Shown piece by piece: positions 23,701 to 38,255 of a stretch of 64,000 bases of DNA. A program made the translations under genes and the position numbers. The notes under the pieces were generated by a model. It did not search any database, had not been told where the DNA came from, and worked only from the letters and a program-made list of their open reading frames with translations. The stretch spans positions 496,001 through 560,000 of the forward strand of contig SEMN01000063.1 in NCBI GenBank assembly GCA_005408345.1, read 5' to 3'. The DNA comes from Macquaria australasica (taxonomy: Eukaryota > Chordata > Actinopteri > Centrarchiformes > Percichthyidae). Position 1 is the stretch's first letter. Every line of letters starts with the position of its first letter.

Positions 23701-26700
23701 AATATCTGCTCCTCTCTCTGCTCTTCTGCTGAGTCACCAGCACTTCTAGGACATCACACTGTAAATTGGGTTATGCAGGATTATTGGATTACAAAATATT
23801 GCAGCTCCAAGTAGCCTAAATTTGCCCCTGTTGAAACGTTTCACTGTGCGGTTTGTTCTCCACACATCTCGGTTGATTGTTGCCATGGAATTATCCCAAA
23901 AAATTTGGCTCCCCAGCTAGAAAGCAAGAGCAGTGCTGTGCTGTTTTAGCATGCACTGACATTTAGAGAGTGCAGGACCAGGCCTTGCTTTGACTTTTTG
24001 TGTGGTCCTGCACAACTCTGTGGGTCAGAATGACAATAAAACTACTTTTTGTTCCATCTTTTCCTACAGCAGCTAGATTCTGTATGCTGACATGGTCCTG
24101 TAAAAGACCCCTTTAATGCAAATGTCAATTGAACACCTTCAGTATGTGATGCTTTCACTGTAGTCATTGTATGTACCGTACTCTAAGACAGAGTCATGCA
24201 GAGAAATGTATGTTTTGCGACTCCATGTCTACTCCACGACATCACTATGACGTCATCAAACGGAGCTCCTCCAGAGCTGAAAGAGAAGTACTCCCTATGA
24301 CTAGTATGTATATTTAACGGAGGCCCCCTTTAAATCTACAAATGAAATGACCTTCCACAGTGTTGATGTGAACATGAGTTCCTGCTGTAACAGTCCAGTC
24401 CTCTCTCTGTGTGTGTTTCTTCGTCCCACCCAGACCTACAGCAGTGGCAGCAGCAGGATGAGCTCGGACGGGGGCGGGCGGCCCATCAAAGTGGGCTCCC
24501 TGGTGGAGGTGATAGGGAAGGGGCAGCGCGGCACGGTGGCCTACATCGGCAACACGCTCTTTGCCTCCGGAAAATGGGTGGGGGTCATCCTGGACGAGGC
24601 CAAGGGCAAGAACGACGGCACCGTGCAGGGCAAGCGCTACTTCACCTGCGAGGAGAATCGCGGGATATTTGTGAGACAATCACAGGTAACTACAGAACTA
24701 TTTAGTAAATAAAGATATACTTTCCTAAATGCTTGATGTCCAGTGCTAGAAGGATGATTCCATTGTCATACCCTTTAGTATCCTACCTGTACACCCCTCA
24801 TCTATCTATTGTTTAGTTCCTTATTTTGTAAGATTTTTGAGATTTTGTTTTTCTTTGACGCAGTGGGCCTGTGTGGGGGTTGTTATTTTCCTCTGCTGTC
24901 TGAATGGTGCCAGCATTTTTCTACTGCTTCAGGCTGCATGCTTTGTTGTTTTCTGATCAAAAACAGCTCTATTTTTTTTTTCTATCGGAAAAAACTGCAA
25001 AGCACCCCTGTGTGTTACAGTGACCTTAGATTACCTACGGTGGCCTATAGGGGACAGTCAAATCCATCCCAAGGAGAACGTAAGGGAAAATTGGTGAAAT
25101 ATCAGAGTTTTTTTTTTTTTTCACGGCTTAAATTTCATGGGTATTTAATGCTACTACTTTCTTATTGTGGGAGGTTTTAATTGTTTGAAATGGCAGATAT
25201 CTAATTTTAGTGTAAAGCAAACAGTAAACACACACTCAGAGTTATACACAAAAGTTACACACAAAAGTTATATTTACATTCAGTACTCACTAAAATGCAT
25301 TGTGTGTTTCTTTGAGGTCTAAAAAACATGCTGAATTAATTTCCAACCTTCATAATACATTTGCTTATTAATAGGGTTTTAAATCCTGCATTGTTTGCCT
25401 CCATGTCAAGACCTTGTGTGCGTGCACAAGACAAACAACATGGGGACAAAATCTGTGCAGGGCACCTTTTAAACTTCTTAAGACACATTTGGCCTCATGC
25501 AAGAACATTTCTCAATCTCCTAAACCTCTCTTACTTTTTTCTGTGACGTTTGCTCATGCAAGTGTTTTGCTTGTTTCAACTTGATGAATACAACTTGTAG
25601 ACGAGCAGGTGTGTGTTTTGTGAGATTTGACCACTAGCATAATTGACAGCCCCAAATCGCTGAATGAGGTTGGCTGCTTCGCTCCATTTGTGGGCAAGTT
25701 TCATTCACAAAAATATCAGAGTAAAAAATAATAACATCGGAAATCAGCACACGAAAACAGAACAAATGTAGCAGTATCAGTGGTGGTAAAAGGAGAGCAG
25801 AAACATTACTACAGCTGTAAATGCTGTGTCATCACAGTACTGTGACAAAAATAAAGTCTATCGTCTAAAGCAAAGCAGTCCATGACTAAAATGATAGGAG
25901 AAAGAGAATATATTCCATCACAGGTGAAGTTAGTGTTGAGAGCGACAGAGGATGTTAACCTGAGCAGCGACTGACATAAAGACTCTGAGGCAGCTGTTGT
26001 AGTGTGAGAATATTCCCAGCAATAAATAAAATGTTGAAGTTCTCGTGCCAAAATACTGCTAGCCAGGATGCAGATCAGGGAACAGAATATTCATTTTATA
26101 TCAAGTTGTATTAGTTATTCATTTTTTTTAATTTTAGTATCTTGTTTTATAGATTTATGCATAATTCTTAAATCAAACGAGTTGGCTTGTACGACAGGTC
26201 AGGACCACTCTTGAATTTCGTTCGTACCAACGGGAAACTTGGTGAATGCATCAGGTTGTCTTAAATCATTTTCACTTGACACTTAAGAATCTATTTGTTC
26301 GAGTGGGTCTTGCACGAGACTCACTTTGTTGAGTGAGCCCAGAGAGTAAATACTTCACAACAACACAAATTGTGTTGATGCTACCTCTGACCCAGCTGTA
26401 CAGGTGTACACATACACACACACACACACACAGGTCGGCTTCAGAATCGATCAGGTGTTGTATTACTAATCCTCTTCATTATGTCTCCCGCTTAGCTTAA
26501 AAGACTGTCTGACACTGTCTCTGCACTGCAGTTTTAAACGGTTGCTATGGAGATTAAACAATTACGACTCACTTGGCGAGTGCTATATTTGAGTGAACAT
26601 CAATAAACAAGCCAATTTTGTTTTTGTGGCTCCCCTTTAACATCTGTCGCTTCCCCTCTGCCAGCTCTGCTGATGAATAAAACAGTTGGCAGTAAAAGTT

Positions 26701-29700
26701 GAAGACATGACTAAGTGTCTCTTGCTGTCTCTCTGTCTGTCTCCGTGTCTCTGTCTCAGATCCAGCTGGTTGATGATGGGGCAGACACGACGTCTCCAGA
26801 GACCCCTGAGCCCGGCACCGGCAAGGTTCCCAAACGAGGTAAAGGCACAACATCCAGATGGTTACAGTTTGTGGTTTTGTCCTTGGTCGTCATTCACCTG
26901 CAGTTTTCTGTATTCTGTATTCTGTAGGTGTTTTGCCAGTAAAAAAAGAATTTGCTCAAACAAAGTGCAATCATGTCGATCCTGACCTTTTTGAAATGGG
27001 AGTTGTCTTGGGGATGTGCATGCTCAGAACATTAAACATGCAGCGGTATTTGAAAACAAAGAAAAAAAATCTAAATATGAAAACGTCTGCAATGTGAGAG
27101 CATGCAGGTGAACAGATCACGTTTCTTTTTTGTGACTTTAATAAAAACAGTATCAGCTGGTGCAGGTCTGGTCCAGCAGACACCTTGTTGTAACTGACAG
27201 GTTGCAGATTTTATCACCACAGTTGTGAAAGGGTTTGTGCTCTTGAATCCAGGCTTTTCAAGAAACAGTGTCAGGCTCTTTTAGGCAAAATAGCTGCTGA
27301 TGCAAAGCACCTTCTGCATCTTACCTCCTTTCTCCTGATTGGCTGTTTATCTAATAGCCTGTTCATGTATTGTGTCATCTTTTGCACGAGGAATAAACTG
27401 ATCATTTTTTGCATCCGAAGAGGTCATTTCTTTACGAGATGGGACTGATCACCACATCAGCCATGTCTGCATTTGTGTATCAGTGTGTAAGTGCCCTTAA
27501 GCAAGGCAGTGTAACCCCACCTGCTCACCCACTGTAAGTCGCTGTGCTTTCGAGTTTCCGCTAAAGGCCTGAAATATAAATGTGCTTCAGTACATATCTC
27601 ATTACAGGGACACTGTCCCTCTTTGTGCACCAGTCCAGTGAAGCTCTTGTTGCTGAAGTGTCTGCCAGCTGTAAATGTTCTGTAAATGTCAAACTAAACT
27701 TAAACTTAACAACATGTAATCTGGCTTCGTGTTGACAGCAAACACCTTGTTTTTACTCACGTCAGAGGAAACGAGTTGTTTGGTGTTGACACATTTGTCT
27801 GAAGAGATGAGAGACAAAATTATTGTGGAAATCAAGCCAGGCATTTAAGCTGTTTTGGGTACAATTGCCAGCTAAGACTTGCAAGATTAAAGTCACAGTA
27901 ATCGTGAGAAATAAATTTAATACCAGCTGACAAAAAACATCTCACCACAAGGGCCGTTAATAGCTGTTCTGGAGCTTTTGATCTCATCATCATCATCATC
28001 TCATCTGCTGAGGAATATTCAGTGATACAGTCGAAAGCTCCAGAACAGCTACTAATGGACCTTGTGGTCAATTAAGAACTTTGAGTCTCAAGCAGATATA
28101 ATACTGATTTGTAAGAATTATAAAGTTTGTAACGATTAAATTGTATGTTTTAAATACTTGATAACTTAAAGTATGATAACTCTTACTGTATATAAAGTCC
28201 CAGATCAATTTTAAGAGAGATTTAAATTTAGCATTGATGTAGAAGATGATAAATGGTAACACTGAATTATTGTCCTCTGTCTACTTTCAACACGAGAAAT
28301 TAAATCTTTTCCACATCTGGTCACCAATTTGTTTTATCCTCCAGAGGACGGAGCTTCTCTCTGTTTCCATGGTTACGCCTCAGCACTGCTACATCAAATA
28401 AGGGGGGGCGGTTGGTGCATTGTATTCAGTTTAGTAATGTCCACTTCCCGGCGCAGAGAGGGGGAGTTAAAGTGGTCACACACGAGGCACTTTATTGGTC
28501 GATGTTTCAGGAACAGGCAGCCAAAGTGAGACTCAGTTGATTCAGATGTGTTACAGGCAATGAGATGTTTCTTCAGTTTAAAGCAGCAACAGAATTTAAT
28601 TTACTGTTTAGACTTACAGAAATGCTTCATTCTTGCTTGTCTCCGGAGCAACTTTCGCCAAACCCCTTTTTATTCAGACATAGATGACTTACATGACAGG
28701 ATATTTATGGAAAGAGCCACAATGCTTGTTCAGTGTTTAGCACCTGGTGTTCGAAAGGGAGCAGAGAGAGAGATCAAATATTATAATAGCGAGGATGAAC
28801 ACTGTTTTCTGTTTTCTCACAGGCTGCGTCACTGATGGTTTTTAAAACTTATGTTGCTTGTTGAAGCTTTAATTAATGACCATCATGAGTGCTAGTGACT
28901 CTTTCCACCGCTTCTCTCACTAATCCACTGATACGTTCTTGCTCTTGTTCTTGATATTTCATCATTTAAGTTATTAGAGAGCGAATTCTGCTGCCTGTGT
29001 TATAAAGTCCAACATGCACAAGCACTGAATGACAGGACGTTAAGTTGCGACTCTCTAATTTAATCTCTGTTGACTCATGCTGCCTGTAAAATGTTATGCT
29101 TGGATGTTCATTTACTCGTCTGTAGTTGGCATGAATAAAATTTTAAATATAGAGAGGGAGAGCTGGTCTGAATATTACTGTGGTCATAAAAGGGTTTTTT
29201 AAATGAGAAGAAATACAGTTTTTATAACTTACTTTTTCACAGTGTTTCCTGGTTTATTAAACACATTTTATTTTCTTTGTGTATCAGAGATGAAGATTGA
29301 GATAATATCTTTATTACAGAGATCTTAGAAAACATTTCTCTTTCTCTCTCTCTGCATGTTTAACCTTGTGCTGCTGCAGTCTTTATATTAATCTGACAGC
29401 ATTCAGTGCAGACTTGTTAAAAGTTATAGGGAAATGTTACAAAGTCCAACATAGTAAGATTGTCATCATGACTTTTATGTAAAAGTGACCACGGTGCTTA
29501 TTCACAGGGTTTGCACTAAGTCTTGAAAGTTTGGAAAATGCTTAATTTTAACTTTTATGTTTTCAAGGTCAGGAACATGCTTGAATTATACTCCTTGAAA
29601 AATGCTTGATTTTTTAACATAATCTGGTGTTTCATCATCTACACAGTCACTCTTGTAAACCAATAATCTTTTAATATTTGAAATGAAGCGATCCCGTCGT

Positions 29701-32700
29701 CATATTTGTTTGTTGTCTCCTGGCGTTTATAGTAACAATTAAAGGCTTTGAGAGTCTGGAAACCTTGAAAGTGTTTGAAAAGTACTTGAATTTTATACTT
29801 AAAAAGCTTCAGACATGAGACTGACATGTTAAATTACCATCAGATTAATATAATGTCTGAAAGGGGCTGCGTATACTCAAATCACCAACATACAAGTAAC
29901 AGTTACTTTCCTCCAGGATCATCTGAAGATGGAGAAAATGGACACAGAGAGGTTAATTTAAGAGAGGTTGTTTCAGCAGGACAGTTTTCCACAGCTGACC
30001 GTGTCTCCAGCAGTTCTGTATCAGTGTTGACCATCAATAAATGTTGACTTGCACCAGGATCTTTGTGGGACTTTATATCTTGTAAAAGACGATAAACATT
30101 CATGATAATATGAAAGTTCGCCTCTCACTTACTTTTTTTTTTTTTTTTTATCTCCTCAGAGATCCTGGAGATGCCCAAGTCCACGAAACTGGTGAGTCAG
30201 ATAACGCTGAGCAGATATGGCAACGCACACATAGACCTTTACACACACACTAACGCACACACACACACCCAGACACAGTAAACCCTGTGTGTTCCTGTTA
30301 ATAGTGACCTACTCTGTTGTTTCATCCTGATTCAACACTGACAGTTCATCTATTTCTGACTGCCTTTGTCAAAAAAAAATCTTCCTTTTTCACAGGTTTT
30401 GTTGGTAGTAGCTGTGTGGGAAGATGCTCGGTGGCTCTTCAATGAGTATACTGACATTTATTTTTTTTCCATTTTTAAGATTAAGTACATTTAATTTGCT
30501 CAATAGCATGTTATAATTCAGTCTAAAAGAGAGTTTGTGAAAAAGTGCATTAATTGCACAGTAGACAGTGATGTAGGGACACACTGATAATGTGCAACTA
30601 AGAAGTAGTAATTTACAGTACAAAGGAATAATATACATATACATAAAGATTATAAACTGTGTGATTAACTCTTACTTTATATATGCCTGTAAAAGGATGG
30701 AGAAGAATCTGGAAGAATTTTCTACACATTGTATTCCTCTATAATTAAACTACAGATTTTAAACTTACAGTTTATAAAAATATATATATTTTTTCTTTTA
30801 AATAATCTTAAATAATCCCTGAAATTGTGATTTTACCGAGTTAGACAAACTGTGCTAAACCACATCAGATCTTTTAAATCCAGAGCTGAAAGTTGTTCTC
30901 ATATCTGACCAGCAGGGGGCGACGTTTACTTATAAATACACCAGCTGTGTGCTGCGATACATCGACAGATTATTTATTAATCGAAACAAATAGGAGAGCT
31001 CCACTGAGATCAGTTTAACCTTTTAAATTAAAATAATGTAGGAAGCTTGTATTATTGCTCTATTGATCTGCGTCTATAGCCACAAATGATTTATTTTTTC
31101 GGACAAAAAATTCAAATAAATCATTTCCAAGAATTAGATTGAGCTGTTTTGCTCACAGGTAATTTTAATTTAATTTTAATTTAATTTATTTTTTATTCGA
31201 AAAGGGACAACGTACATTAATCAACATTCAAACAAATGTAAATGACCCGAGTTAGCTGAAGGGCTAGAGATTCAGCTGACGCCACTTTCCATATCAGTTT
31301 TCAGTAAATTCAACAGTGAAATATGCTGTTAGATTAACAGCATCATGTGTAGAGTCAGAGCCATAATGTCTGGAGAACACAGTGATGCCAAAAGTCACAT
31401 AAGAGAAGAGTAGTTACTTGACGCTAATGGACACTTCATGGGTATGAATATAAATTGTTTTTAAGATTAATGTCACTATTAGAGGAAATGCTAGAGGAAA
31501 CTTTATGCTGAGTCCCAGAAGCCATGATTTTTCTCAGCAGATAATAATATCTCTTCTTCTGAGACCTGAAATATCCTGAACTGCAGCATGTAGTTTATAA
31601 TACAAAAGATGTGCATTTTAGATTAATTATAGTAATAATAATCTCATCACATGTGCAGCAATGTGAATATTTGAAGGATAGAGGACCAAAAGTAAACCAG
31701 GAAGATGCTTCTCCAAACTCTATAATTTATTCACTGTTAACTTTTTTATGAACTATTCAATTTTTTGGACCTCATTTTTATGCAGACTTCAATTGTCCTT
31801 AGAGGTTAATAGATTTTAATATACTGTAATCCCAATGATAATTTGTCAACTTTCAGCTTTATTTTCAGTTCTTTTTCTGACTCAAAAATGAGAACTCTGC
31901 CTTCCTGAAGTTTATCACATCCAATCAGATCTTATTGGATTCAGGTTTAAATGTCAACACCTTCATAATGTTACTGCTGACATTTACTCAGTGTTTTTTT
32001 AACCCAGAAGTAGTGACGTGTAGCATTATGTTCTTTTATTTTCCCTTATTAAACAGGATAAAAGTCTCATTGAGGTAAAAATAGAGAAGGAGAGAGAGAC
32101 CCGGCTAAAAGAGATATTAGAATTTGAATGTTTTATTCGACAAATCAGACCTGTGCAGCTGCATCTGTAAGATAATATAAATAACAATTATAACAGTTAT
32201 ATGGACATTTTACAGAATATAAACACCTTCATTATCATCTCTCCTTGCTTAGCAAGTGCTTTATATGTTCTATTTATAAGAGCTCTTGGTTCACATTTTT
32301 ATTTCACAGCTTGTGCTGTGAAAAAAAACCGCAGAAGTGGTCGCTGTGTGAAAAACAAATTGGAAAAACATTTTTATTTCACCGAGCTGAATGCAATAAA
32401 TGCACAAGAATGTGTCATATTGTATATTCTTGTGTAATCACTGTGAAGAGAGGGAATATTTCATGTCTGACACATTTTTAATCAGATTTTTTTATGTGCA
32501 GTTTGTGTGAAAATGAACTGGATGAAGAAAAGTGTGTGTGAAGGTGAAGATCTGTGTACTGTGTATTTGATTGAGGTCTTTGATGCACCAACGAAGAGCA
32601 CTGATTCCCTACAGTCCCCGTCACCTCCAGCATGCCTCTGACAAACTCTTGACTTTTAACCTCCACCCTCCCTCCCTTCCTCTCCTTTCCTCACTTCCTT

Positions 32701-35700
32701 CCCTTCTTTCCTTCGACCACGCAGCGAGGAGTGAAGCCCAAAAAGGTGGTGCATGTTTCTCTAACCTCGGTACAGTGGTAATGTTATGATGATGGCCGTG
32801 GTAACCATGGTAACCGTGGCTCTGAATGGCCTCGCTGCTGCATGGCAACAGGGCCTCATCTCATCCCCTCATGTACCCATGATTCCTCTCAGCTCACCAC
32901 GCCGCCATCCGTCATCTTGTTACCGGGCTGCTCCGTGTTTATTTAATGTGAGAGTGAGTGGAAGCTGGTAAGAGGAGCGAGAGAGGTGATGCCTGTGTCT
33001 GCCGTAGTGTGCCACGCCCACTTCCTGTCACCTGACCTCTGTCACCTCACCGTGCTCTGTACTCTGGTCTGTGTGCATCGGTTCAGCTCTGTCTGTGGCG
33101 TCTGTATTTGTCTGCTTTCTGTGCATTTTAAAGCATGTTGAAGTCACAGTTTAATGATCATTGACAGGAAATATACCAAATTATTTCTCAGTGTATCAGT
33201 AGGAGAACACACAAATTCCATCCAATAACTGTGGTTTTTGTCAGTTCCTCCCATAATATTCAGCTCTAAGATCCAGATAACAGACTTTTAGTGCCTCTGA
33301 AGGCACGAGGGTTTTCTGAAGGGACATTCAGAGGTTTTTGGGAGATTGTATTAAAAGGCCAGAAAACTGCAGCTGAAGCTACATGTCAGTCTGCTTCATT
33401 TCGTTGCTGCTTATCACTTGTTGCCTCTGCGATGTCACATCTGTAAAAGTAAAATGAGGTACTGGTATTACAGTGGTCTTTAGACATGTGTGAAATCAAC
33501 GGGGCTGGTTTGGGGTATTTAAGCGATTAGACTGAAATTGAATCGTTGTCAATTTTCTGAATCGATTGATTGTTTAAGTCGAGCAAAAATGCAAACAGAC
33601 CCTATTTCCTGCCTCTTAAAATGTGAGGATTTGCTACTTTTCTCTGTTTTATATCATAGTGAATTGAATATATTTTGTTTTGGACTGTTGGTCAGCACAA
33701 TATAGGCTAAAAGAGTTAATTGTAAAAATCAACAGGCTCTCTGCTGTCAACTGTCAGTAAGGCTCAGCGTTTTCAGTTTGTATTAAAAATTAAAACTAAG
33801 AATTTATCTGTTTAGCTGTTAGAAAACTGATGACATTTTGATTAAAAAAAATGTTAAAAACCTTTTGGGTTGTTAGGGACATAAAATGGATGAAAACACA
33901 GTTTAGACCTTTCTGCTCCATCTGGGTACTTTTTAAAATGCATTTTGATAAAAAGATGAGACATTTTAACTATCAACGAAAGCCATAAAGAAGTAACAGA
34001 TCTGGCAGTGTAGTACAGCAGTTGATTTTTGGGTGTTTACCCATAAAATCCTTGTTTTTTTTATTTTTGTCCCTGAGCGTTTATTCATGTTGACAAATTT
34101 GAGATTTCTGACAGCGTATGGATCTGGAATATTTTACAATTTTACAGTCTTTGAATTCTTTTTCTTCTTTGTTGGGGTCCACCTGGCTCACTTTTGATCA
34201 GCCCCTAACAAGGACTTTAACTCCAGCCACAGTATCTTGTTTCAGCTGAACATACATTCAAACAAGACACCATGAAGATTTAATGACACAATATGATGTA
34301 ATATATTGTGACTTTAACATTTTATGGGGTACGTGCTGACAGTCTGAGTCGTACATGCAGGCGTTCCTCTGCTGTCCTGAAAATGTCAGGCTGTGGCCGA
34401 GGTGAACAGACCTGCGGAGTATGGATTTCCTGTCAGCTCGGCTCTACTTTATCGTCTCCTGCTCTGCATCTCCTCTGACTTTAAACACCAGGAGCTCAGT
34501 TTTAAACTTAGGAGTCCAGACCTCACTGAGGGATGTTGGGCAGTAAATGTCACATAAGAGTTTCAGGACATGCAGGGAAAGATGATGCATCCCATTTACA
34601 GACGAGACAGAAACGTACCTGAGGAAATTCAATTCAATTCAATTCAGTTTTATTTATATAGCGCCATATCATAACAAAGTTATCTCAGGGCACTTTTTCG
34701 AATAGAGCAGGTCTAGACCGACTCTTTATATTTACAGAGACCCAACAGTTCCCACCATGAGCAAGCACTATGCGACAGTGGCAAGGAAAAACTCCCTTTT
34801 AACAGGTAGAAACCTCGAGCAGAACCAGGCTCAAGGTGGGCGGTCATCTGCCTCGACCGGTTGGGTTGAAGGGGAAGGGGGGAGCGGGAGAGAGAGAGCA
34901 GGAGGAAAGAGAACATACAGCAGCACAATACAGTTCCACATAGGGATGTAAAGTAATAGCTGTGGTAATGGCATTGATGTTAACACCAACAGAAACAACA
35001 CTAAGAGCAACATTATAATAGCAATACTAATAATAAGAGCAATAACAGTAATAGCAGCAGCGGGTGCAGAGCAGGAGCACGGGGGCAGCAGGCGGCCGCA
35101 ACCACAGATCCAGACTCTACAGCTCCAGAGGCAGAAATACCTGCAGAAAGCAACAGAAGGGGGGAGAGAGAGAGTGAGAGGAGAGAAAGCACACAAATTC
35201 ATGAATAACACAAAATATTAAGGAAGTGCAAACTATTCTCTAAATGGAATAGTTCACCCCTAAGTTAAAATTAAGTCTACTTGTCCTCCAGCTGAAGGTC
35301 ATACTACCCCTAACCCTCTGATATTCCAAAAATGTCATACTACTCCTTTAACTCTAAATGAAAAAACGCATATCCCCTAAACCTCGACAAGACAGGACAA
35401 CCTTCATGATGCCTGAGAGGGGAAACCCAGGGCAAAAAATGTCTCTGCAGACTGTAATTGAAGGTGACTCAGCTGAGCAAACGGTACCAACAGCTTTATC
35501 ATCTCTATCTCTGCATTGTGGTGAATGGACAGTAAGAGGAGACTGTTTACAGAGGTTTTAGTGCGTAAATCACCAACTGAAACTTCAAAAATGAGACATG
35601 CAGACAGAGAGGATGATGGGAAGTTTATCTGGTCAGATCCTCAGGGAATAGAGGAAGGAGTAGAAGAGATATAGGGTTCAGTGTGTATATTGCTTTTTGG

Positions 35701-38216
35701 GCTCTGAAGTATTAATTTAGCTATAAATATGATGACGTTTGCTTTCTTGACAAAAATAAGAGAGAGAAAAGTGAGTAATATAACTTTCAAATAATTAACT
35801 ATGATTTTTCTGCTGTTCTGTCTGATAAACTTGTTCAGTCTGACACCGCAGTATCATGTCGTTCTCAAGGTTCCTTAAGTACGTGAAACAACAGTCACCG
35901 TTTTTGCCTGTGCAGTGTGAGCCGAGCGTGTTGGGTTCTGCTTCCTGGGCAGTAATTTTATCCCCTTTTGTCCCGCTGGAGGCTGCAGAGCAGCGACCTC
36001 GGAGGCAGCGATCCTCCCCGTGTGTGCTGGGAAAGCAGGAACCTGATACTTCTCCACCCATCCCATCATCCTGTCTGTCTGTGTGGAAGTCCTCTCAGAG
36101 CAGCACTTAGTCTGTGCGGTGGAGAGAAAGTGAGGGGATTACAGAAAAAGATGTTTAATATTTCAACAGGACAGATTTCCCTCCGCTGCTCTGTAATGGA
36201 TACACATCAACAGCTTTTCTTTCTGCTTCAGCAGCCCGGACTAGGAAGTTCTGCCTCATTCTTTCTCACAATAATCTCTTTTCTTCTAGAATCAATAATA
36301 TAATAATATTTCTTACAAAGAAACATTACACAGCCTGTATTTACTATAACCTCGGCCTTATTAAGTTGCATCATAAATAACTGCTGCCCACAATGTGAAA
36401 GTATTTCAGGTTTAAAGCTCGCAGCTAATCAGAGTCTCCCCGTTGGATTAATTAATGGATTAATCCTCTGACATCCCTCTCTCTTCCTGCTGAGCTGTCG
36501 CTGCACAGAAGGAGATTAGTAGTGCTGAGGAAGATATTACGATAGCTACTCAAACGGCTCTGGGCTGTTTAGGAAGGAAGTGACCTATTAAATCACTTCT
36601 TTTGTTTTTTGTTTTACACTAAAAACTCCTTTTTACTACAATCAGTGTAACCTCTGAAGCTTAAGGCTGCCGTTTAGTTTGAGGCTTTATTCTGGCTGCT
36701 ATGATATGACTAGACGTTTAAACCCATTTTTCAAGGATTCCTCCTCCTTGTGTTCTCCTTCATTAGAACAAGTAACCAGTATAGAACAAATCAGAACATC
36801 AGAACATCAGAACTTTTTCTGTACCATTTATATCCGTGGTAGCCTGGTTTTCAGACCTTTGAATTGCTGCCCACGTTACAGGCTTTTTCAGTGATTCCAG
36901 TAGTTTAATATATGAATAATAAAGTGAAATGAAATGGCAATTCAGTGTGATTATCAGGCTAAAACCGTGGTATTGATCCCTTTCAATATCTCTGCTTGTA
37001 ATAGGCCATTGTGGACAATTGTGGGATTTCTAATTGATTGTTCTTGTTATTTAATTATTATTTATTTATCTATCTATTTATTTTCTCTATTATATATAGT
37101 TTTAAGGGCTGAGAGAGCCAGGACATATGCATATCTTTGCATTTGAATCTACATGGTATTTTTTTAAGAGTATATGACAATAAACTTGAACTTGCTTCAT
37201 GCTAGTATGGGATTTAAAGGGGCACTCCACTGAGGGTCTAATGAAAGATGCTATGAAGGTGCATTATGGGAAATGTAGGATCCAGGTTTTTGGGGGGGCT
37301 TGACCAGGGTGGCTTGTCCTCTGCTTCTTCAATTTCAGCGATTTTTAAAAAACAAATCTTTCTCTTGTAAGTCCCCCAACTTTATGGAAGTGCAATATTA
37401 AATTGCAGGAGTAAATGGTCAATGTGATGAAGCACCTTGATTGATTATGATATTTAGTAAGTGTTAAACTGAATTTTCGGAATACTTCATGATACATCAT
37501 CATACACCATGATATATATCAATAACCATGATAGAAAATTTTACCCATATTGCTCACCCTTAATGACTGTATGAATGAATAGACATTAATTGTATTAAAT
37601 AATGTACGAAAGTAAATGACTTAATGTGAAGAATTTAATAAGTTAAAATAGGAAATAAATGTTAATATAAATAAACTTAATTTTCCATTCATCTAACCAG
37701 GTAAAAATCTCTTTTTATTAAGAAAGACAAGAGAGCAACATAAAAGCATTGCTACAACAATAAATACACAACTGTCACATACTACAATATCCAGATAATC
37801 TGCATTAACAGGTATGACTTTTAAAAACTGTCAAAAGTAGCTAAAAACAATACATTTAGAAGCAAACATCCTTTAAAATGAACTTAAACTCACCAAAAAT
37901 AATCCCCTCTGACAGTTTAAAGTCCCTCTGTGCATTGTTCCAGCAGGACGGGGCAGTGTATTTAAAATAAAAAAGAATAAAAATGTAAAAAAGGAATACC
38001 TGAGACAACTTGAATCTGTGTTTAATTTGTAACACAGATCCGGTGCAGGTCTCCTCCCTGTTTTTATCTAATTTTAATGAGCCCATAGGAGGGCTCTGCG
38101 AGTGTTGCTAGGAGACAAGAGAGGCTTGCATCATTTTCCCCCCTCTCACCTCCGTCTACAACCCCGCCCCTCCTCTGTCTCACATCCTTTCCTCTGTCTC
38201 TGTCCCCAGTCACTGC

Positions 38217-38255
<39 letters not shown>

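Noticed and set aside
28548..28835. 95-codon plus-strand frame with a charged C-terminal half
   Set aside because: There are no splice partners, no motif I know and ordinary A/T-rich intron context; not enough to call an exon.
34831..35211. 126-codon minus-strand frame rich in Leu, Ile and Ser
   Set aside because: It is a translation of the (AATTC)n-ended teleost repeat and microsatellite-like tracts.
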